Below the pieces are notes generated by a model. The model was not told where the DNA came from. It was given only the letters and a program-made list of their open reading frames with translations, and made no database searches. The translations under genes were made by a program, and so were the position numbers. From Nocardioides sp. CFH 31398 (GTDB lineage Bacteria; Actinomycetota; Actinomycetes; Propionibacteriales; Nocardioidaceae): a stretch of DNA of 64,000 nucleotides. The DNA is taken from positions 1 through 64,000 of the forward strand of contig NZ_JAKUHT010000026.1 of the NCBI RefSeq assembly GCF_022436705.1. The letters are read 5' to 3'. Positions 49,797 to 58,906 of the stretch are shown here, piece after piece; the first letter of the stretch is position 1, and the number at the start of each line of letters is the position of its first letter.

Positions 49797-51383
49797 TCAG
49801 CGCCGCCTCGGGGTGAGGGTCCGGCGGAAGAGCGAGGCGCCCTCGACGTCGCGCAGGTGCACGGTCAGCTCCCGCGACGCGGCGTCGATCTGCACCTCGC
49901 CGAAGAACTGCGAGCCCTCCGCGGGTGAGGCGTTCGGCGCTGGCGGCGCCGCCACGAACGCGGCACGCGGCCCGAAGGTCGCGTCGAGGTCGTTGGGCCC
50001 GAAGGCCCCGGCGTTCAGCGGCCCGGACACGAACTCCCAGAAGGGGTCGAAGTCCGTGAACGACGCCCGCGCGGGGGAGTAGTGGTGGGCGGCGGTGTAG
50101 TGGACGTCGGCGGTCAGCCACACGTGGTTGCGGACGCCCAGGCGCTTCAGCCCCGACAGCACGTCGGCGATGCCGATCTCACGGCCCAGCGGGGCGCCGC
50201 CGTCGCCGTTCGCGATGCCCTCCCAGGCCTCGCCGTCCGGCACCAGCAGCCCGAGGGGCAGGTCCGCGGCGATGACCTTCCAGGTCGCGGTGGAGCGCTC
50301 GAGCTCACGCAGCAGCCAGCGGGTCTGGCGCGCACCGAGCACCCCGGAGCGCTCGGCCGGCTCGAGGTTCGCGGTGTTGGGGTTCTTGAAGGTCCGCATG
50401 TCGAGGACGAAGACGTCCAGCAGCGGCCCGTAGGCGATCTTGCGGTAGACGCGCCCCTCGGGGTCGGGGGAGAGGTCGGACAGCGGCGTCCACTCGCGGA
50501 ACGCGCGGTGCCCACGGCGGGCGAGGGTGTCGACGTCCTTCACGCGGTAGCGCTGGTCGTCGAGGATCTCGCCCGGGTACCAGTTGTTCGTGACCTCGTG
50601 GTCGTCCCACTGCACGACCTGCGGGGTGCGGGCGAGGAACTCCCGCCAGTTGTCGGCCAGCAGGTTGTAGGCGTACTGGCCGCGGAACTCCGCCAGCGTC
50701 TCGGCCACCTTGGACTTCTCCTCGGTCACCACGTTGCGCCAGGTCGAACCGTCCGGAAGCTCGACCCGCTCCTGCACGGGCCCGTCGGCGTACACGTAGT
50801 CGCCGGAGCAGAGGAAGAAGTCGGCGTCACGACGGCTCATCGCGTCGGCGATGCGGAAGCCGCCCAGGTCGGGGTTCACGCCCCAGCCCTGCCCGGCGAT
50901 GTCGCCGCCCCACAGGAAGCGGACGTCGTCGCCGCGGGCCGGCGCCGTCCGCAGCCGGCCGACGGCGGGCTCGCTGGAGCGGCGGGCGTCGTCGAGGTCG
51001 ACGGCACGGACGCGGTAGTGCAGCTCGGCCCCGCTGGGCAGGTCGGTGAGGTCGACGTGGCCGGTCAGGTCGGTGCCGGGGCGGACGACGGGCCCGCGGA
51101 CCGTGCGGACGCGGCGGCGGAAGCGGGGGTCGCGCGAGACCTCGACCACGAGGCGGGAGGGGCGGTCCGCGCGGCTCCAGACGACCGCGCCGCCGGGACG
51201 CACGTCGCCGGACTGGACGCCGTGGGTCAGGCGGGGGCGGCCCGCGCGCACGAACGCGGGCGCCCTGCGGGTCGTCGCGTCGGCGTGCGGGGCCAGGAAG
51301 CCCGAGGTGGCGGCGACGCCCGCCGCGGCGGCGAGGCCGGTGGTGCGCAGGACGGTACGGCGGTCGAGGGAGCCCGAGGTCAT
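49797..51383 (-). CDS. Second PhoD-like phosphodiesterase/phosphatase, Tat-exported
   Basis: A 528-aa protein from ATG 51383 with the Tat signal SLDRRTVLRTTGLAAAAGV. A beta-sandwich N-terminal domain (about 50-150) precedes the PhoD metallophosphatase domain with WGGDIAGQGWG, FLCSGDYVYADGP, WDDHEVTNNWY and VWLTADVHYTAAHHY. Low sequence likeness to the PhoD at 39137 suggests a separate subfamily. Two 11-bp direct repeats overlap the stop codon. The WD40 lipoprotein gene lies upstream, 50 bp away. Confidence 0.85.
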   Translation of the reverse strand: MTSGSLDRRTVLRTTGLAAAAGVAATSGFLAPHADATTRRAPAFVRAGRPRLTHGVQSGDVRPGGAVVWSRADRPSRLVVEVSRDPRFRRRVRTVRGPVVRPGTDLTGHVDLTDLPSGAELHYRVRAVDLDDARRSSEPAVGRLRTAPARGDDVRFLWGGDIAGQGWGVNPDLGGFRIADAMSRRDADFFLCSGDYVYADGPVQERVELPDGSTWRNVVTEEKSKVAETLAEFRGQYAYNLLADNWREFLARTPQVVQWDDHEVTNNWYPGEILDDQRYRVKDVDTLARRGHRAFREWTPLSDLSPDPEGRVYRKIAYGPLLDVFVLDMRTFKNPNTANLEPAERSGVLGARQTRWLLRELERSTATWKVIAADLPLGLLVPDGEAWEGIANGDGGAPLGREIGIADVLSGLKRLGVRNHVWLTADVHYTAAHHYSPARASFTDFDPFWEFVSGPLNAGAFGPNDLDATFGPRAAFVAAPPAPNASPAEGSQFFGEVQIDAASRELTVHLRDVEGASLFRRTLTPRRR

Positions 51384-51433
51384 GGCCGGAGCCTGACGGA
51401 CCCGCGCGAACCGGAGGTGGCGCGGCGGTGAAC

Positions 51434-52603
51434 TCAGGCGCGGATCTGCTCCGGCGTCTCGAAGGTGACCGAGCGCCCGGTCGGTCGGCCGTCGACGACC
51501 CGGGTGCGACGGACACCGTCCACGGGGTCCACGGTGTAGAGGTGCCTGCCGTCCGGCGACCAGGCGACGGACTCCGGGGAGCCGTCCTGCGGGCCGAGGG
51601 GGCGGGCGACGTTCGCGACGGGGTCCCAGGCGAGCACCCGGGTCCCCGGCCCGTCCACCGCGGGCTCGACGAAGGCCAGCCGGGTGCCGTCCGGGGACCA
51701 CGCGAGGTCCCCGACCGCTCCGGTCCCCAGGGTGGCGGGGTCCGTGCTGGCAGCCAGCCGGGTCACGGCCGAGAGGTCGTCGACGTCGAGCAGGACGAGG
51801 TCGGGGTCCTCGTTCGGGACCGCCGCCAACCGGCGTCCGTCGGGGCTGAACGCCAGGTCCCGCACCGCGCCCTCCCCGGTGCGCACGCGCTCGCGGGCCT
51901 CGACGTCCCACAGCTCGAGGACCCCGTCGTACCCACCGACGGCGAGCAGCGCGCCGTCGGGGGAGAAGGCCAGGGCGGCCGGCTGGCTCTCCTCGAGGTC
52001 CAGCCAGGCGAGACGCTCCTGCGCCTCGACGTCCCACAGCCCGACGCGCCCGTCGTCCGCGGCGGTGGCGGCGAGCCGGCCGTCGGGGGAGACGTCCAGG
52101 GCGTCGACGTCGCCGCCGGCTCCCTCGGTCGCCTCGACCCGCTCGATGTCGTGCCCGAGCAGCGTGCAGGTGTCCCCGCTGCGGAGGTCCCCCAGACGGA
52201 GCTCGCCGACCTCGCGCCGCTCGTCGTAGCCGGTGCTGACGAGCAGCGTGCCCTCGGACCCGGCGAAGGTGAGGTGGTCCCCGCCCCCGGGCGGGGCCTG
52301 GTCGTCGAGCAGCTCGCCCGTCGTGGTGTCCCAGAGGCAGACCCCGCCGTCGCAGGTCACCGCGATGCGGCTGCCGTCGGGTGAGACGTCGGCCTCGTCG
52401 GGCCACACGGTCTGACCCGGTTCGATCCGGATGCCGCCCACCGGCGGGCCGGCCGCGACCGCGGGGGCCGCGAGGAGCGCCTCCGGGGCCACGCATCCCT
52501 CGGGCACGTCGGAGCACGCCGCCAGCAGGGGCAGCGCGAGCGCCGGCACGGCCAGGCGCCGCACCACGGGCCTCGTACGGCGGGAGCGAGGCGCACCGGT
52601 CAC
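51434..52603 (-). CDS. WD40-repeat lipoprotein
   Basis: A 389-aa protein from GTG 52603. A basic N-terminus and hydrophobic run end in a lipobox (LPLLAACSD), so it should be anchored outside the membrane. Repeats with SPDG turns (DVSPDG, AFSPDG, AWSPDG) and LWD ends show a beta-propeller of about seven blades. Propellers of this sort serve as protein-binding platforms; the partner is unknown, though co-direction with the PhoD-like gene hints at a link. Confidence 0.8.
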   Translation of the reverse strand: MTGAPRSRRTRPVVRRLAVPALALPLLAACSDVPEGCVAPEALLAAPAVAAGPPVGGIRIEPGQTVWPDEADVSPDGSRIAVTCDGGVCLWDTTTGELLDDQAPPGGGDHLTFAGSEGTLLVSTGYDERREVGELRLGDLRSGDTCTLLGHDIERVEATEGAGGDVDALDVSPDGRLAATAADDGRVGLWDVEAQERLAWLDLEESQPAALAFSPDGALLAVGGYDGVLELWDVEARERVRTGEGAVRDLAFSPDGRRLAAVPNEDPDLVLLDVDDLSAVTRLAASTDPATLGTGAVGDLAWSPDGTRLAFVEPAVDGPGTRVLAWDPVANVARPLGPQDGSPESVAWSPDGRHLYTVDPVDGVRRTRVVDGRPTGRSVTFETPEQIRA

Positions 52604-52702
52604 CCCGAGGGCCTGCCCGCTGCCGCGGCACGGCAAACCGACCGGTCGCGTGGGAGGATCACAGACGACCCCGACCGCCGCAGGACCGAGCAGAGAGCAG
52701 CC

Positions 52703-54586
52703 GTGGCCACCACCTCCGTCGCGACACCCCAGCAGCCGGGACGCACCGACCCGTCGCTGATCCGCAACTTCTGCATCATCGCCCACATCGACCACGGCAA
52801 GTCGACGCTGGCCGACCGCATGCTCTCGTTGACCGGGGTGCTCAGCGACCGCGACGCCCGCGCGCAGTACCTCGACCGGATGGACATCGAGCGGGAGCGC
52901 GGCATCACGATCAAGTCGCAGGCCGTGCGTCTGCCGTGGCACGTGAAGGCCGACAACGCCGAGGGCGCCGAGCCGGGCGACTACGTGCTCAACATGATCG
53001 ACACCCCGGGCCACGTGGACTTCACCTACGAGGTCTCCCGCAGCCTGGAGGCGTGCGAGGCGGCGATCCTGCTCGTCGACGCCGCCCAGGGCATCGAGGC
53101 CCAGACGCTCGCGAACCTGTACCTGGCCATCGGCGCCGACCTCCACATCATCCCGGTGCTCAACAAGATCGACCTGCCGTCGGCCGACCCCGACAAGTAC
53201 GCCGCGGAGCTCGCCGGGATCATCGGCTGCGAGCCCTCCGACGTCCTGCGGGTCTCGGCGAAGACGGGTGAGGGCGTCGAGATGGTCCTCAACGAGGTCG
53301 TCCGGCAGACGCCCGCCCCGGTCGGGGACGCGGCGAAACCCGCCCGCGCGCTGATCTTCGACTCGGTCTACGACACCTACCGGGGCGTGGTCACCTACGT
53401 CCGGGTGGTCGACGGCAGCCTGAAGCACCGCGACCGCATCAAGATGATGTCGACCGGCGCGACCCACGAGATGCTCGAGGTCGGCGTCATCAGCCCGGAG
53501 CCGGTGAAGGCCGGCGAGATCGGTGTCGGCGAGGTCGGCTACCTGATCACCGGCGTGAAGGACGTCCGCCAGTCCCGGGTCGGCGACACCGTGACCAGCC
53601 AGCACGACGGCGCCACCGAGCCGCTCGGCGGCTACAAGCACCCGAACCCCATGGTGTTCGCGGGCCTCTACCCGATCGACGGCGACGACTACCCGACGCT
53701 GCGCGAGGCGCTCGACAAGCTCCAGCTCAACGACGCCGCCCTGGCCTACGAGCCGGAGACCTCCGGCGCGCTCGGGTTCGGCTTCCGCTGCGGGTTCCTC
53801 GGGCTGCTGCACATGGAGATCACCCGCGACCGCCTCGAGCGCGAGTTCGGCCTCGACCTCATCTCGACCGCCCCGAACGTCGTGTACGACGTGGTGATGG
53901 AGGACGGCACCGAGCACGTCGTCACCAACCCGAGCGAGTTCCCCGCGGGCAAGATCGCCGAGGTGCGCGAGCCGGTGGTGAAGGCGACCGTCCTGACGCC
54001 GTCCGACTTCATCGGCACGATCATGGAGCTCTGCCAGGCCAAGCGCGGCAACCTCCAGGGCATGGACTACCTGTCCGAGGACCGCGTCGAGATGCGCTAC
54101 ACCCTGCCGATGGCGGAGATCGTCTTCGACTTCTTCGACCAGCTGAAGTCCCGCACCAAGGGCTACGCCTCGCTCGACTACGAGGTGACCGGCGACCAGG
54201 CCGCCGACCTGGTGAAGGTCGACATCCTGCTGCAGGGCGACCCCGTCGACGCGTTCTCGGCGATCGTGCACAAGGACGCGGCGTACGCCTACGGCGTCAT
54301 GCTCGCCGGCAAGCTGAAGGACCTGATCCCGCGCCAGCAGTTCGAGGTGCCGATCCAGGCCGCCGTCGGCGCGAGGGTGATCGCCCGCGAGACCATCCGC
54401 GCGATGCGCAAGGACGTCCTCGCCAAGTGCTACGGCGGCGACATCAGCCGCAAGCGCAAGCTGCTGGAGAAGCAGAAGGAGGGCAAGAAGCGGATGAAGA
54501 TGGTCGGCCGGGTCGAGGTGCCCCAGGAGGCCTTCATCGCCGCGCTGTCCACCTCCGGCCCCGCGGGGGACCAGCCGAAGAAGTAG
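52703..54586 (+). CDS. lepA: Elongation factor 4 (LepA)
   Basis: A 627-aa translational GTPase that acts on stalled or mispositioned ribosomes. The P-loop is AHIDHGKST, switch [11 protein letters not shown] and the specificity motif NKID; the LepA-specific C-terminal domain includes [23 protein letters not shown] 52703 is the start. It ends 10 bp before the converging arr gene. Confidence 0.97.
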   Translation: MATTSVATPQQPGRTDPSLIRNFCIIAHIDHGKSTLADRMLSLTGVLSDRDARAQYLDRMDIERERGITIKSQAVRLPWHVKADNAEGAEPGDYVLNMIDTPGHVDFTYEVSRSLEACEAAILLVDAAQGIEAQTLANLYLAIGADLHIIPVLNKIDLPSADPDKYAAELAGIIGCEPSDVLRVSAKTGEGVEMVLNEVVRQTPAPVGDAAKPARALIFDSVYDTYRGVVTYVRVVDGSLKHRDRIKMMSTGATHEMLEVGVISPEPVKAGEIGVGEVGYLITGVKDVRQSRVGDTVTSQHDGATEPLGGYKHPNPMVFAGLYPIDGDDYPTLREALDKLQLNDAALAYEPETSGALGFGFRCGFLGLLHMEITRDRLEREFGLDLISTAPNVVYDVVMEDGTEHVVTNPSEFPAGKIAEVREPVVKATVLTPSDFIGTIMELCQAKRGNLQGMDYLSEDRVEMRYTLPMAEIVFDFFDQLKSRTKGYASLDYEVTGDQAADLVKVDILLQGDPVDAFSAIVHKDAAYAYGVMLAGKLKDLIPRQQFEVPIQAAVGARVIARETIRAMRKDVLAKCYGGDISRKRKLLEKQKEGKKRMKMVGRVEVPQEAFIAALSTSGPAGDQPKK

Positions 54587-54596
54587 GCCCGGTGGG

Positions 54597-55004
54597 TCAG
54601 TTGATGATCTCGCCCTTCTCGGCCTCGATCCGGGCGAGGCGGCTGCGCCACTCGGCGAGGGCCTCGGGGGTGAGGCGGGGCCAGTCCTCGACCTCGCCGA
54701 CGACGCGGACGGGCTCACAGCTGCGGTAGGACCGCGTGGGGTTGCCGGGGAACTTCTTGTCGGTGACGTTGGGGTCGTCCTCCCACGCGCCGGTCGGCTC
54801 GACGACGTACACCCGCGGCTCGGCGTCGCCCGCGGCGAGCTCGGCGGCGAGGCCCGCGCCGGCGATGGTCGCGGTGAAGTAGACGTGGTTCATCACGAGC
54901 GACGGTCGGTAGTTGGACCGACGTCCGGCCGTCAGGAGGTCACCGACCCCGAGGTCGGCCTTGGTGCCGTGGAAGAACGGCCCGTCGTCCAGTGCGTCAC
55001 CCAC
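54597..55004 (-). CDS. arr: Rifampin ADP-ribosyltransferase
   Basis: A 135-aa protein matching Arr throughout: FFHGTKADLGVGDLL, VYFTATIAGAGLAAELA, YVVEPTGAWEDDPN, TDKKFPGNPTRSYR. Arr transfers ADP-ribose from NAD to rifamycins and inactivates them. Size fits the family (about 140 aa). The GTG start at 55004 lies 6 bp after TAGCCT, suggesting a leaderless mRNA. No integron or mobile gene is adjacent, so this looks like a chromosomal, intrinsic copy as in many environmental actinobacteria. Confidence 0.92.
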   Translation of the reverse strand: MGDALDDGPFFHGTKADLGVGDLLTAGRRSNYRPSLVMNHVYFTATIAGAGLAAELAAGDAEPRVYVVEPTGAWEDDPNVTDKKFPGNPTRSYRSCEPVRVVGEVEDWPRLTPEALAEWRSRLARIEAEKGEIIN

Positions 55005-55010
55005 CGTCGC

Positions 55011-55016
55011 AGGCTA
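55011..55016 (-). promoter_or_regulatory. Candidate -10 box of arr (leaderless)
   Basis: TAGCCT on the minus strand, then GCGACG, then GTG 55004. Confidence 0.5.
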
Positions 55017-55034
55017 CGACCCGCGGCCGCCCCG

Positions 55035-55346
55035 TCAGCCCAGCAGGGCGCGCAGGGTGTCGCGGTGGCGGGTGTACGCCGCGCGGCCCGCGCGGGTCGC
55101 CTTGTAGGTCGTCGTCGACCCGCGGCCACGGCCCGACTTGCTGATCGTCAGGTAGCCCGCCGCCTCGAGAGCGCCGGCCTGCTTGGACAGGTCGGAGTCG
55201 CTGACGCCCAGGTGGTCGCGGAGGAACGCGAAGTCGGCCGAGGTGGCGCCGGTGAGCACGGCCATGATCGCCAGCCTCTTCGGGGCGTTCAGGGCGGGGT
55301 CGAGCCCGGCGAGCGCCGAGGTCTGGGGAGCGTGGGACCCGGTCAT
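55035..55346 (-). CDS. Winged-helix transcriptional regulator
   Basis: A 103-aa DNA-binding protein with a compact winged helix (RLAIMAVLTGATSADFAFLRD, LSKQAGALEAAGYLTISKS, GRGRGSTTTYKATRAGR). The fold resembles small MarR/ArsR-like regulators that control a neighbouring membrane-protein operon. The ATG at 55346 overlaps the stop of the upstream membrane gene (ATGA). Autoregulation through the dyad at 56252-56279 is likely. Confidence 0.85.
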   Translation of the reverse strand: MTGSHAPQTSALAGLDPALNAPKRLAIMAVLTGATSADFAFLRDHLGVSDSDLSKQAGALEAAGYLTISKSGRGRGSTTTYKATRAGRAAYTRHRDTLRALLG

Positions 55347-55795
55347 GCCAGGCGCTCCTTCACGGTGCGGGTGATGCGGTCGTACGTCAGCTGCGCGAGC
55401 AGGCCGAAAGCCGTGCACGATGCGCCGGCGAGCGCCGCCGCGGTCCACCCGCCGACGTGGATCCAGATCGGCAGCACGATCAGGAGGAGGGCCGTCGCGA
55501 GAAGGCCGAGCACGACGTAGTAGACCCGGTACTCCTGCGGCCCACGGCCCCGCGGGGACGGCGTCCTGCGCAGGTCCCACCAGAGGTAGACGAGGAGCAC
55601 GCCCTGGTGGAGGAGGGTCCAGGTCAGCGGCGTGCTCCCCTCGAAGGCGACCCTGGCCCCGAACCCGGCGAACACCCACAGCCCGCCCGCCCACGGCAAC
55701 CACCGGGGGATGCGCCAGCTGGTGGCGGCGGCGGCCTCGCCGCGCTCGATCTCGCGCAGCTGTGCCGCGAGCCAGTCGTCGTCCGCCGTGCTCAC
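55343..55795 (-). CDS. Four-helix membrane protein, operon gene 2
   Basis: A 150-aa protein from GTG 55795, whose codon overlaps the stop of the upstream gene. After an acidic N-terminus (DDDWLAAQLREIERGEA) come about four hydrophobic segments (LPWAGGLWVFAGFGARVAF, LHQGVLLVYLWWDL, VYYVVLGLLATALLLIVLP and an Ala/Gly-rich last one) and a short basic C-terminus. It looks like a diverged duplicate of gene 1: both start with the same type of charged helix and share YLWWD. Function unknown. Confidence 0.75.
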   Translation of the reverse strand: MSTADDDWLAAQLREIERGEAAAATSWRIPRWLPWAGGLWVFAGFGARVAFEGSTPLTWTLLHQGVLLVYLWWDLRRTPSPRGRGPQEYRVYYVVLGLLATALLLIVLPIWIHVGGWTAAALAGASCTAFGLLAQLTYDRITRTVKERLA

Positions 55796-56247
55796 GCCAA
55801 CCGCGCCTTGACCGCGGCCGACGCGCGGGCGTACGCGCGGTTGTAGAGGGACACCGTCAGGCCCCACGCGGAGCCGATGAACACGGCGGCGACCCAGCCG
55901 GCGACGTAGTAGCCCAGCAGGAACGTGACGGGGATCAGGACGAGGGGTGAGACGAAGAGCGCGATGGTCGGGCCGTTGTACTCGCGCGGCATCCGCCCGG
56001 TGTACGACGGGTAGGCCGCTTGGGCGCGGCGGTCCCACCAGAGGTAGCCGAACGAGGCGGCGAGGTGGATCAGGGACCACACGTTCCCCAGGACGCCGTC
56101 CAGGTAGTAGAGCCCGAGGGTGAACGTGGTGGCCCAGACCGCCATCGCGATCGGCGTCCACGTCGGGAACCGGTATCCGGTCCAGCCGAGGGCCTCGCCG
56201 CGCTCCGCCTCGCGGAGCTCCTGTCGGAGGGTCTCGTTGCTTTCCAT
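55792..56247 (-). CDS. Four-helix membrane protein, operon gene 1
   Basis: A 151-aa protein from ATG 56247. The charged N-terminus (ETLRQELREAERGEALGW) is followed by about four hydrophobic segments and a basic C-terminus. It shares layout and the YLWWD motif with gene 2. The ATG lies 7 bp after TAAGGT on the minus strand, so the transcript is probably leaderless. Function unknown. Confidence 0.75.
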   Translation of the reverse strand: MESNETLRQELREAERGEALGWTGYRFPTWTPIAMAVWATTFTLGLYYLDGVLGNVWSLIHLAASFGYLWWDRRAQAAYPSYTGRMPREYNGPTIALFVSPLVLIPVTFLLGYYVAGWVAAVFIGSAWGLTVSLYNRAYARASAAVKARLA

Positions 56248-56251
56248 GACG

Positions 56252-56279
56252 GAAACCTTAAGTAGTACTTTCCGGTTTC
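56252..56279. promoter_or_regulatory. AT-rich operator/promoter of the membrane-protein/regulator operon
   Basis: Two nested dyads: GAAACC (56252-56257) with GGTTTC (56274-56279), and AAGTA-G-TACTT (56260-56270). The minus-strand -10 box TAAGGT (56255-56260) overlaps them, so a bound regulator would block transcription. The stretch is strikingly AT-rich for this genome. Confidence 0.65.
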
Positions 56280-56292
56280 GCAAGCAGAAAGT

Positions 56293-57420
56293 TCAGACGA
56301 CCTCGCGGGTGATCGTCACCCCGGTGACGGTGATGCCCAGGGCCGCCCCGAGGGCCGCGACGGGAGCCTCGAGCTCCGCCTTCCTCGGTCGCCGGGTCCG
56401 GGCGAACCAGGTCACTTCCAGCGGACGCCGGCGGGCCGAGCCGGCGGCCCGCCAGTGGCCCGTGATGCGGCCGTCGACCAGGAGCGGCGGCAGCACGGTG
56501 GCGTTCTTCGAGTTCCACAGGTGGGCGTGGTGGGCGGCGTCGACGAAGCGGGCGCGGGCCGACGGCTCGTAGGCACACATGAAGGCGTCGAACTCCGGCA
56601 GGAGGCGCACCCCGACGTCCTCGACCGGGTCGGGCCGCTCGGGCAGGTCGACGTAGTGCCGGCCGTCGGGCCCCTCGTCGCCGTCGAGGCCCAGGTGCTC
56701 CAGGGCGTCGTCCACGACCCCCAGGGTGGACCCGGCCCACCACGCGAGGTCCTGCCTGCTCGCAGGGCCGTGGGCCAGCAGGTGGGCGCGGACCAGCCCG
56801 GCGACGGCGTCGGGGGCGGCGACGCGCCGGGCGCGGTCGGGCACGGCGGAGGGGGAGTAGCCCGCCGCGCCCTGGCCCTCCCAGCCGCCCGAGAGCGGGC
56901 GACGGACGAGACCACCGTGCGTGTACGACAGCGAGCGTCCGACGCCCGCCTTCACCGTCTCGGCGTCCCGGCCCTCCCGCTCCGCGACCCAGGAGGCGAG
57001 GAACGTGTGCAGCTCGTCGGCCGTGCGGGGCTGCTCGGCGGCGTAGGCCTCGAGCGCGGACCAGAGGTCGTCGACGGCGAAGTGCTGCGGTGCGAGGACC
57101 CGCTGCAGGTCCTTGCGGCGGGCCAGCCGGGTGACGGCCTCGTGCCACGGGTGGTCGTCGGCGGCCACGGTGTGGACGGTCCCGCGCAGGGTGCTGCCCC
57201 GGACGATCGTCGCCGCCTCGAACGCCGCGGTGATCGCCGCGTGGGTGGTGCCCGGGTAGCGGGCGGCGAGGCCGAGGAAGGTCGAGCGAGCGGTCTGCGA
57301 CTGGATCGCGCCGGTGCGGTGCAGGGCGGCCGCGACCTCACCCGGGGTGGTGGGTGCGGCGACGGCCGGCAGCTGTCGCGCGCGGGCGCGGGCGGCGAGG
57401 TCCTCCCAGGAGAGCGTCAC
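56293..57420 (-). CDS. Winged-helix DNA-binding protein, AlkZ/YcaQ-like
   Basis: A 375-aa HTH_42 protein. The segment GAIQSQTARSTFLGLAAR holds Gln40-Ser-Gln42, matching the QXQ motif described for AlkZ-type DNA glycosylases (QXD in YcaQ/AlkX types). Other family blocks are RGTVHTVAADDH and LLPEFDAFMCAYE. Characterised relatives remove bulky or cross-linked alkyl purines, some as self-resistance to azinomycin. Substrate here is unknown. The GTG at 57420 overlaps the stop of the MDMPI-type gene (GTGA). Confidence 0.75.
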   Translation of the reverse strand: MTLSWEDLAARARARQLPAVAAPTTPGEVAAALHRTGAIQSQTARSTFLGLAARYPGTTHAAITAAFEAATIVRGSTLRGTVHTVAADDHPWHEAVTRLARRKDLQRVLAPQHFAVDDLWSALEAYAAEQPRTADELHTFLASWVAEREGRDAETVKAGVGRSLSYTHGGLVRRPLSGGWEGQGAAGYSPSAVPDRARRVAAPDAVAGLVRAHLLAHGPASRQDLAWWAGSTLGVVDDALEHLGLDGDEGPDGRHYVDLPERPDPVEDVGVRLLPEFDAFMCAYEPSARARFVDAAHHAHLWNSKNATVLPPLLVDGRITGHWRAAGSARRRPLEVTWFARTRRPRKAELEAPVAALGAALGITVTGVTITREVV

Positions 57421-58001
57421 GAGCCCGAGTCTGGACTCCACCGCGGGTCGCGGCCCAGCCTGCCGAGCAGCCGGTCGGACGCCGAGGCGTCGTCCGGCAC
57501 GGGCACCGGTGGCCCGCAGATCCCCTCGCTGTGCAGGGCCGGCCCCCAGCCGTCGGCCAGCCTCGACAGGGTGTCCGCGTCCGGGATCTCGTACGACGCG
57601 CCGGCGGCGACGGCGACGTCCCAGGCGTGGACCTCGAGGTCCCACCCGTAGAAGTCCGCCATCGTCGCGCCGATCGTGGTCGGGCCGAAGTAGCCGTCGT
57701 ACGGGCGGGCCGCGACGTCCTCGGTGAGGACGGCGGCGACCGCGTCGGCGTGCGCGCGCCACCGGGCGCCGGGGTCGTCACCGGACGGCGCCGGGACGGG
57801 GAGGCCGTGCCGGTCGAGGAAGTCGCGCTCGGTGTCGACGACGTGGGCGACCACGTCGGCGACCGTCCAGCCGTCGCAGGGGGTCGTGGCGTCCCCACGG
57901 CCGCCGGCCAGGTCGAGGGCCGCGGCGAACCGGTCGGCGCGCTCCCGGAAGGCGGCGGCGGTGCCGCCGGTCGTGCCCGTCGTGGATGAGGTCGAGGTCA
58001 T
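57417..58001 (-). CDS. DinB/MDMPI-like protein (TIGR03086-type)
   Basis: A 194-aa four-helix bundle protein with CDGWTVADVVAHVVDTERDF and YGWDLEVHAWDVA, the metal-ligand pattern of the mycothiol-dependent maleylpyruvate isomerase/DinB superfamily. These enzymes use mycothiol or related thiols, but most members are uncharacterised. The ATG at 58001 lies 6 bp after TAGCGT on the minus strand. It is translationally coupled to the AlkZ-like gene and divergent from an AraC regulator. Confidence 0.8.
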   Translation of the reverse strand: MTSTSSTTGTTGGTAAAFRERADRFAAALDLAGGRGDATTPCDGWTVADVVAHVVDTERDFLDRHGLPVPAPSGDDPGARWRAHADAVAAVLTEDVAARPYDGYFGPTTIGATMADFYGWDLEVHAWDVAVAAGASYEIPDADTLSRLADGWGPALHSEGICGPPVPVPDDASASDRLLGRLGRDPRWSPDSGS

Positions 58002-58007
58002 GGCCCG

Positions 58008-58013
58008 ACGCTA
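58008..58013 (-). promoter_or_regulatory. Candidate -10 box of MDMPI-like/AlkZ-like operon (leaderless)
   Basis: TAGCGT on the minus strand, 6 bp before ATG 58001. Confidence 0.5.
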
Positions 58014-58038
58014 GGGCGGGGCGCCGACGTCCGATTGT

Positions 58039-58044
58039 GATAAT
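58039..58044 (+). promoter_or_regulatory. Candidate -10 box of AraC regulator gene
   Basis: GATAAT, 7 bp before GTG 58052, in the 50-bp divergent gap shared with the MDMPI-like gene. Confidence 0.5.
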
Positions 58045-58051
58045 CCGACAC

Positions 58052-58906
58052 GTGCCCGCACCCGACCCCGCCCCCGCGCCGGAGGGCGTCGGCCGCATCG
58101 ACCCCGTGGACCGCGCGCACCTGACCGGGCGGAGCCGCCCGACACCGCCGATCGCGCGGTACTCCGCGTCACCGGGGCTGGCGGACCTCGTCGAGCGCTA
58201 CTGGGTGCCCGTCTGGTCGCTGACCTCGCCGCAGACCCAGACCACGCTGCAGCACCCCGTCTGCCTGCTCGTCACGACGCCGACGTACGCACGCTTCTAC
58301 GGCGTGGCCCGCGGCGCCTCGAGCGTGACGCTGGAGGGCGACGGGTGGGCGGTCGGTGTGCTGCTCCGGCCCGCCGCGGGCGGGCTGCTGGCCGGCGGCT
58401 CCGTGGCCCCGCTGGTCGACGGGGAGACCACCGTCGACGCGCTCACGACCGTCGACGGCCCCCTCCTCGTCGATCGGGTACGGCGGGCCATGGCCGACGA
58501 CCCGTACGCCGAGGCGTCCCACCGCGCGGCGATCGCGGCGTACGAGGAGACCCTGGGTGGCCTGCTGCCCGTCGACGAGGAGGGGGCCGCGGTGAACCGC
58601 GTGGTCGACCTCGTGGCCGGCCTGCCGGTCGACGCCCGGGTCGCGGACCTCGCCGCGGCCTCGGGGTTCTCCGAGCGCACCCTGCAGCGGCTGGTGACCC
58701 GGCGGGTGGGCATCACGCCGAAGTGGCTGCTGCAGCGGCGACGGCTGCACGACGCGGTGGAGCGCCTCAAGGCGGGGGAGACGTCGCTGGCGGCGATGGC
58801 GGCCGACCTCGGCTACACCGACCAGGCGCACTTCACCCGTGACTTCCGCACCGTCACCGGCCTCACGCCGGGCCGCTACCTCGCCGACCAGCCGGGAGCC
58901 TCGTGA
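58052..58906 (+). CDS. AraC-family transcriptional regulator
   Basis: A 284-aa regulator. The N-terminal about 150 residues resemble the DUF6597-type sensor domain (YSASPGLADLVERYW). Two helix-turn-helix units lie in the C-terminal 100 residues: VADLAAASGFSERTLQRLV and LGYTDQAHFTRDFR. The GTG at 58052 fits the -10 box; a longer frame upstream overlaps the divergent promoter. Its stop overlaps the next start (GTGA). Confidence 0.85.
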   Translation: MPAPDPAPAPEGVGRIDPVDRAHLTGRSRPTPPIARYSASPGLADLVERYWVPVWSLTSPQTQTTLQHPVCLLVTTPTYARFYGVARGASSVTLEGDGWAVGVLLRPAAGGLLAGGSVAPLVDGETTVDALTTVDGPLLVDRVRRAMADDPYAEASHRAAIAAYEETLGGLLPVDEEGAAVNRVVDLVAGLPVDARVADLAAASGFSERTLQRLVTRRVGITPKWLLQRRRLHDAVERLKAGETSLAAMAADLGYTDQAHFTRDFRTVTGLTPGRYLADQPGAS

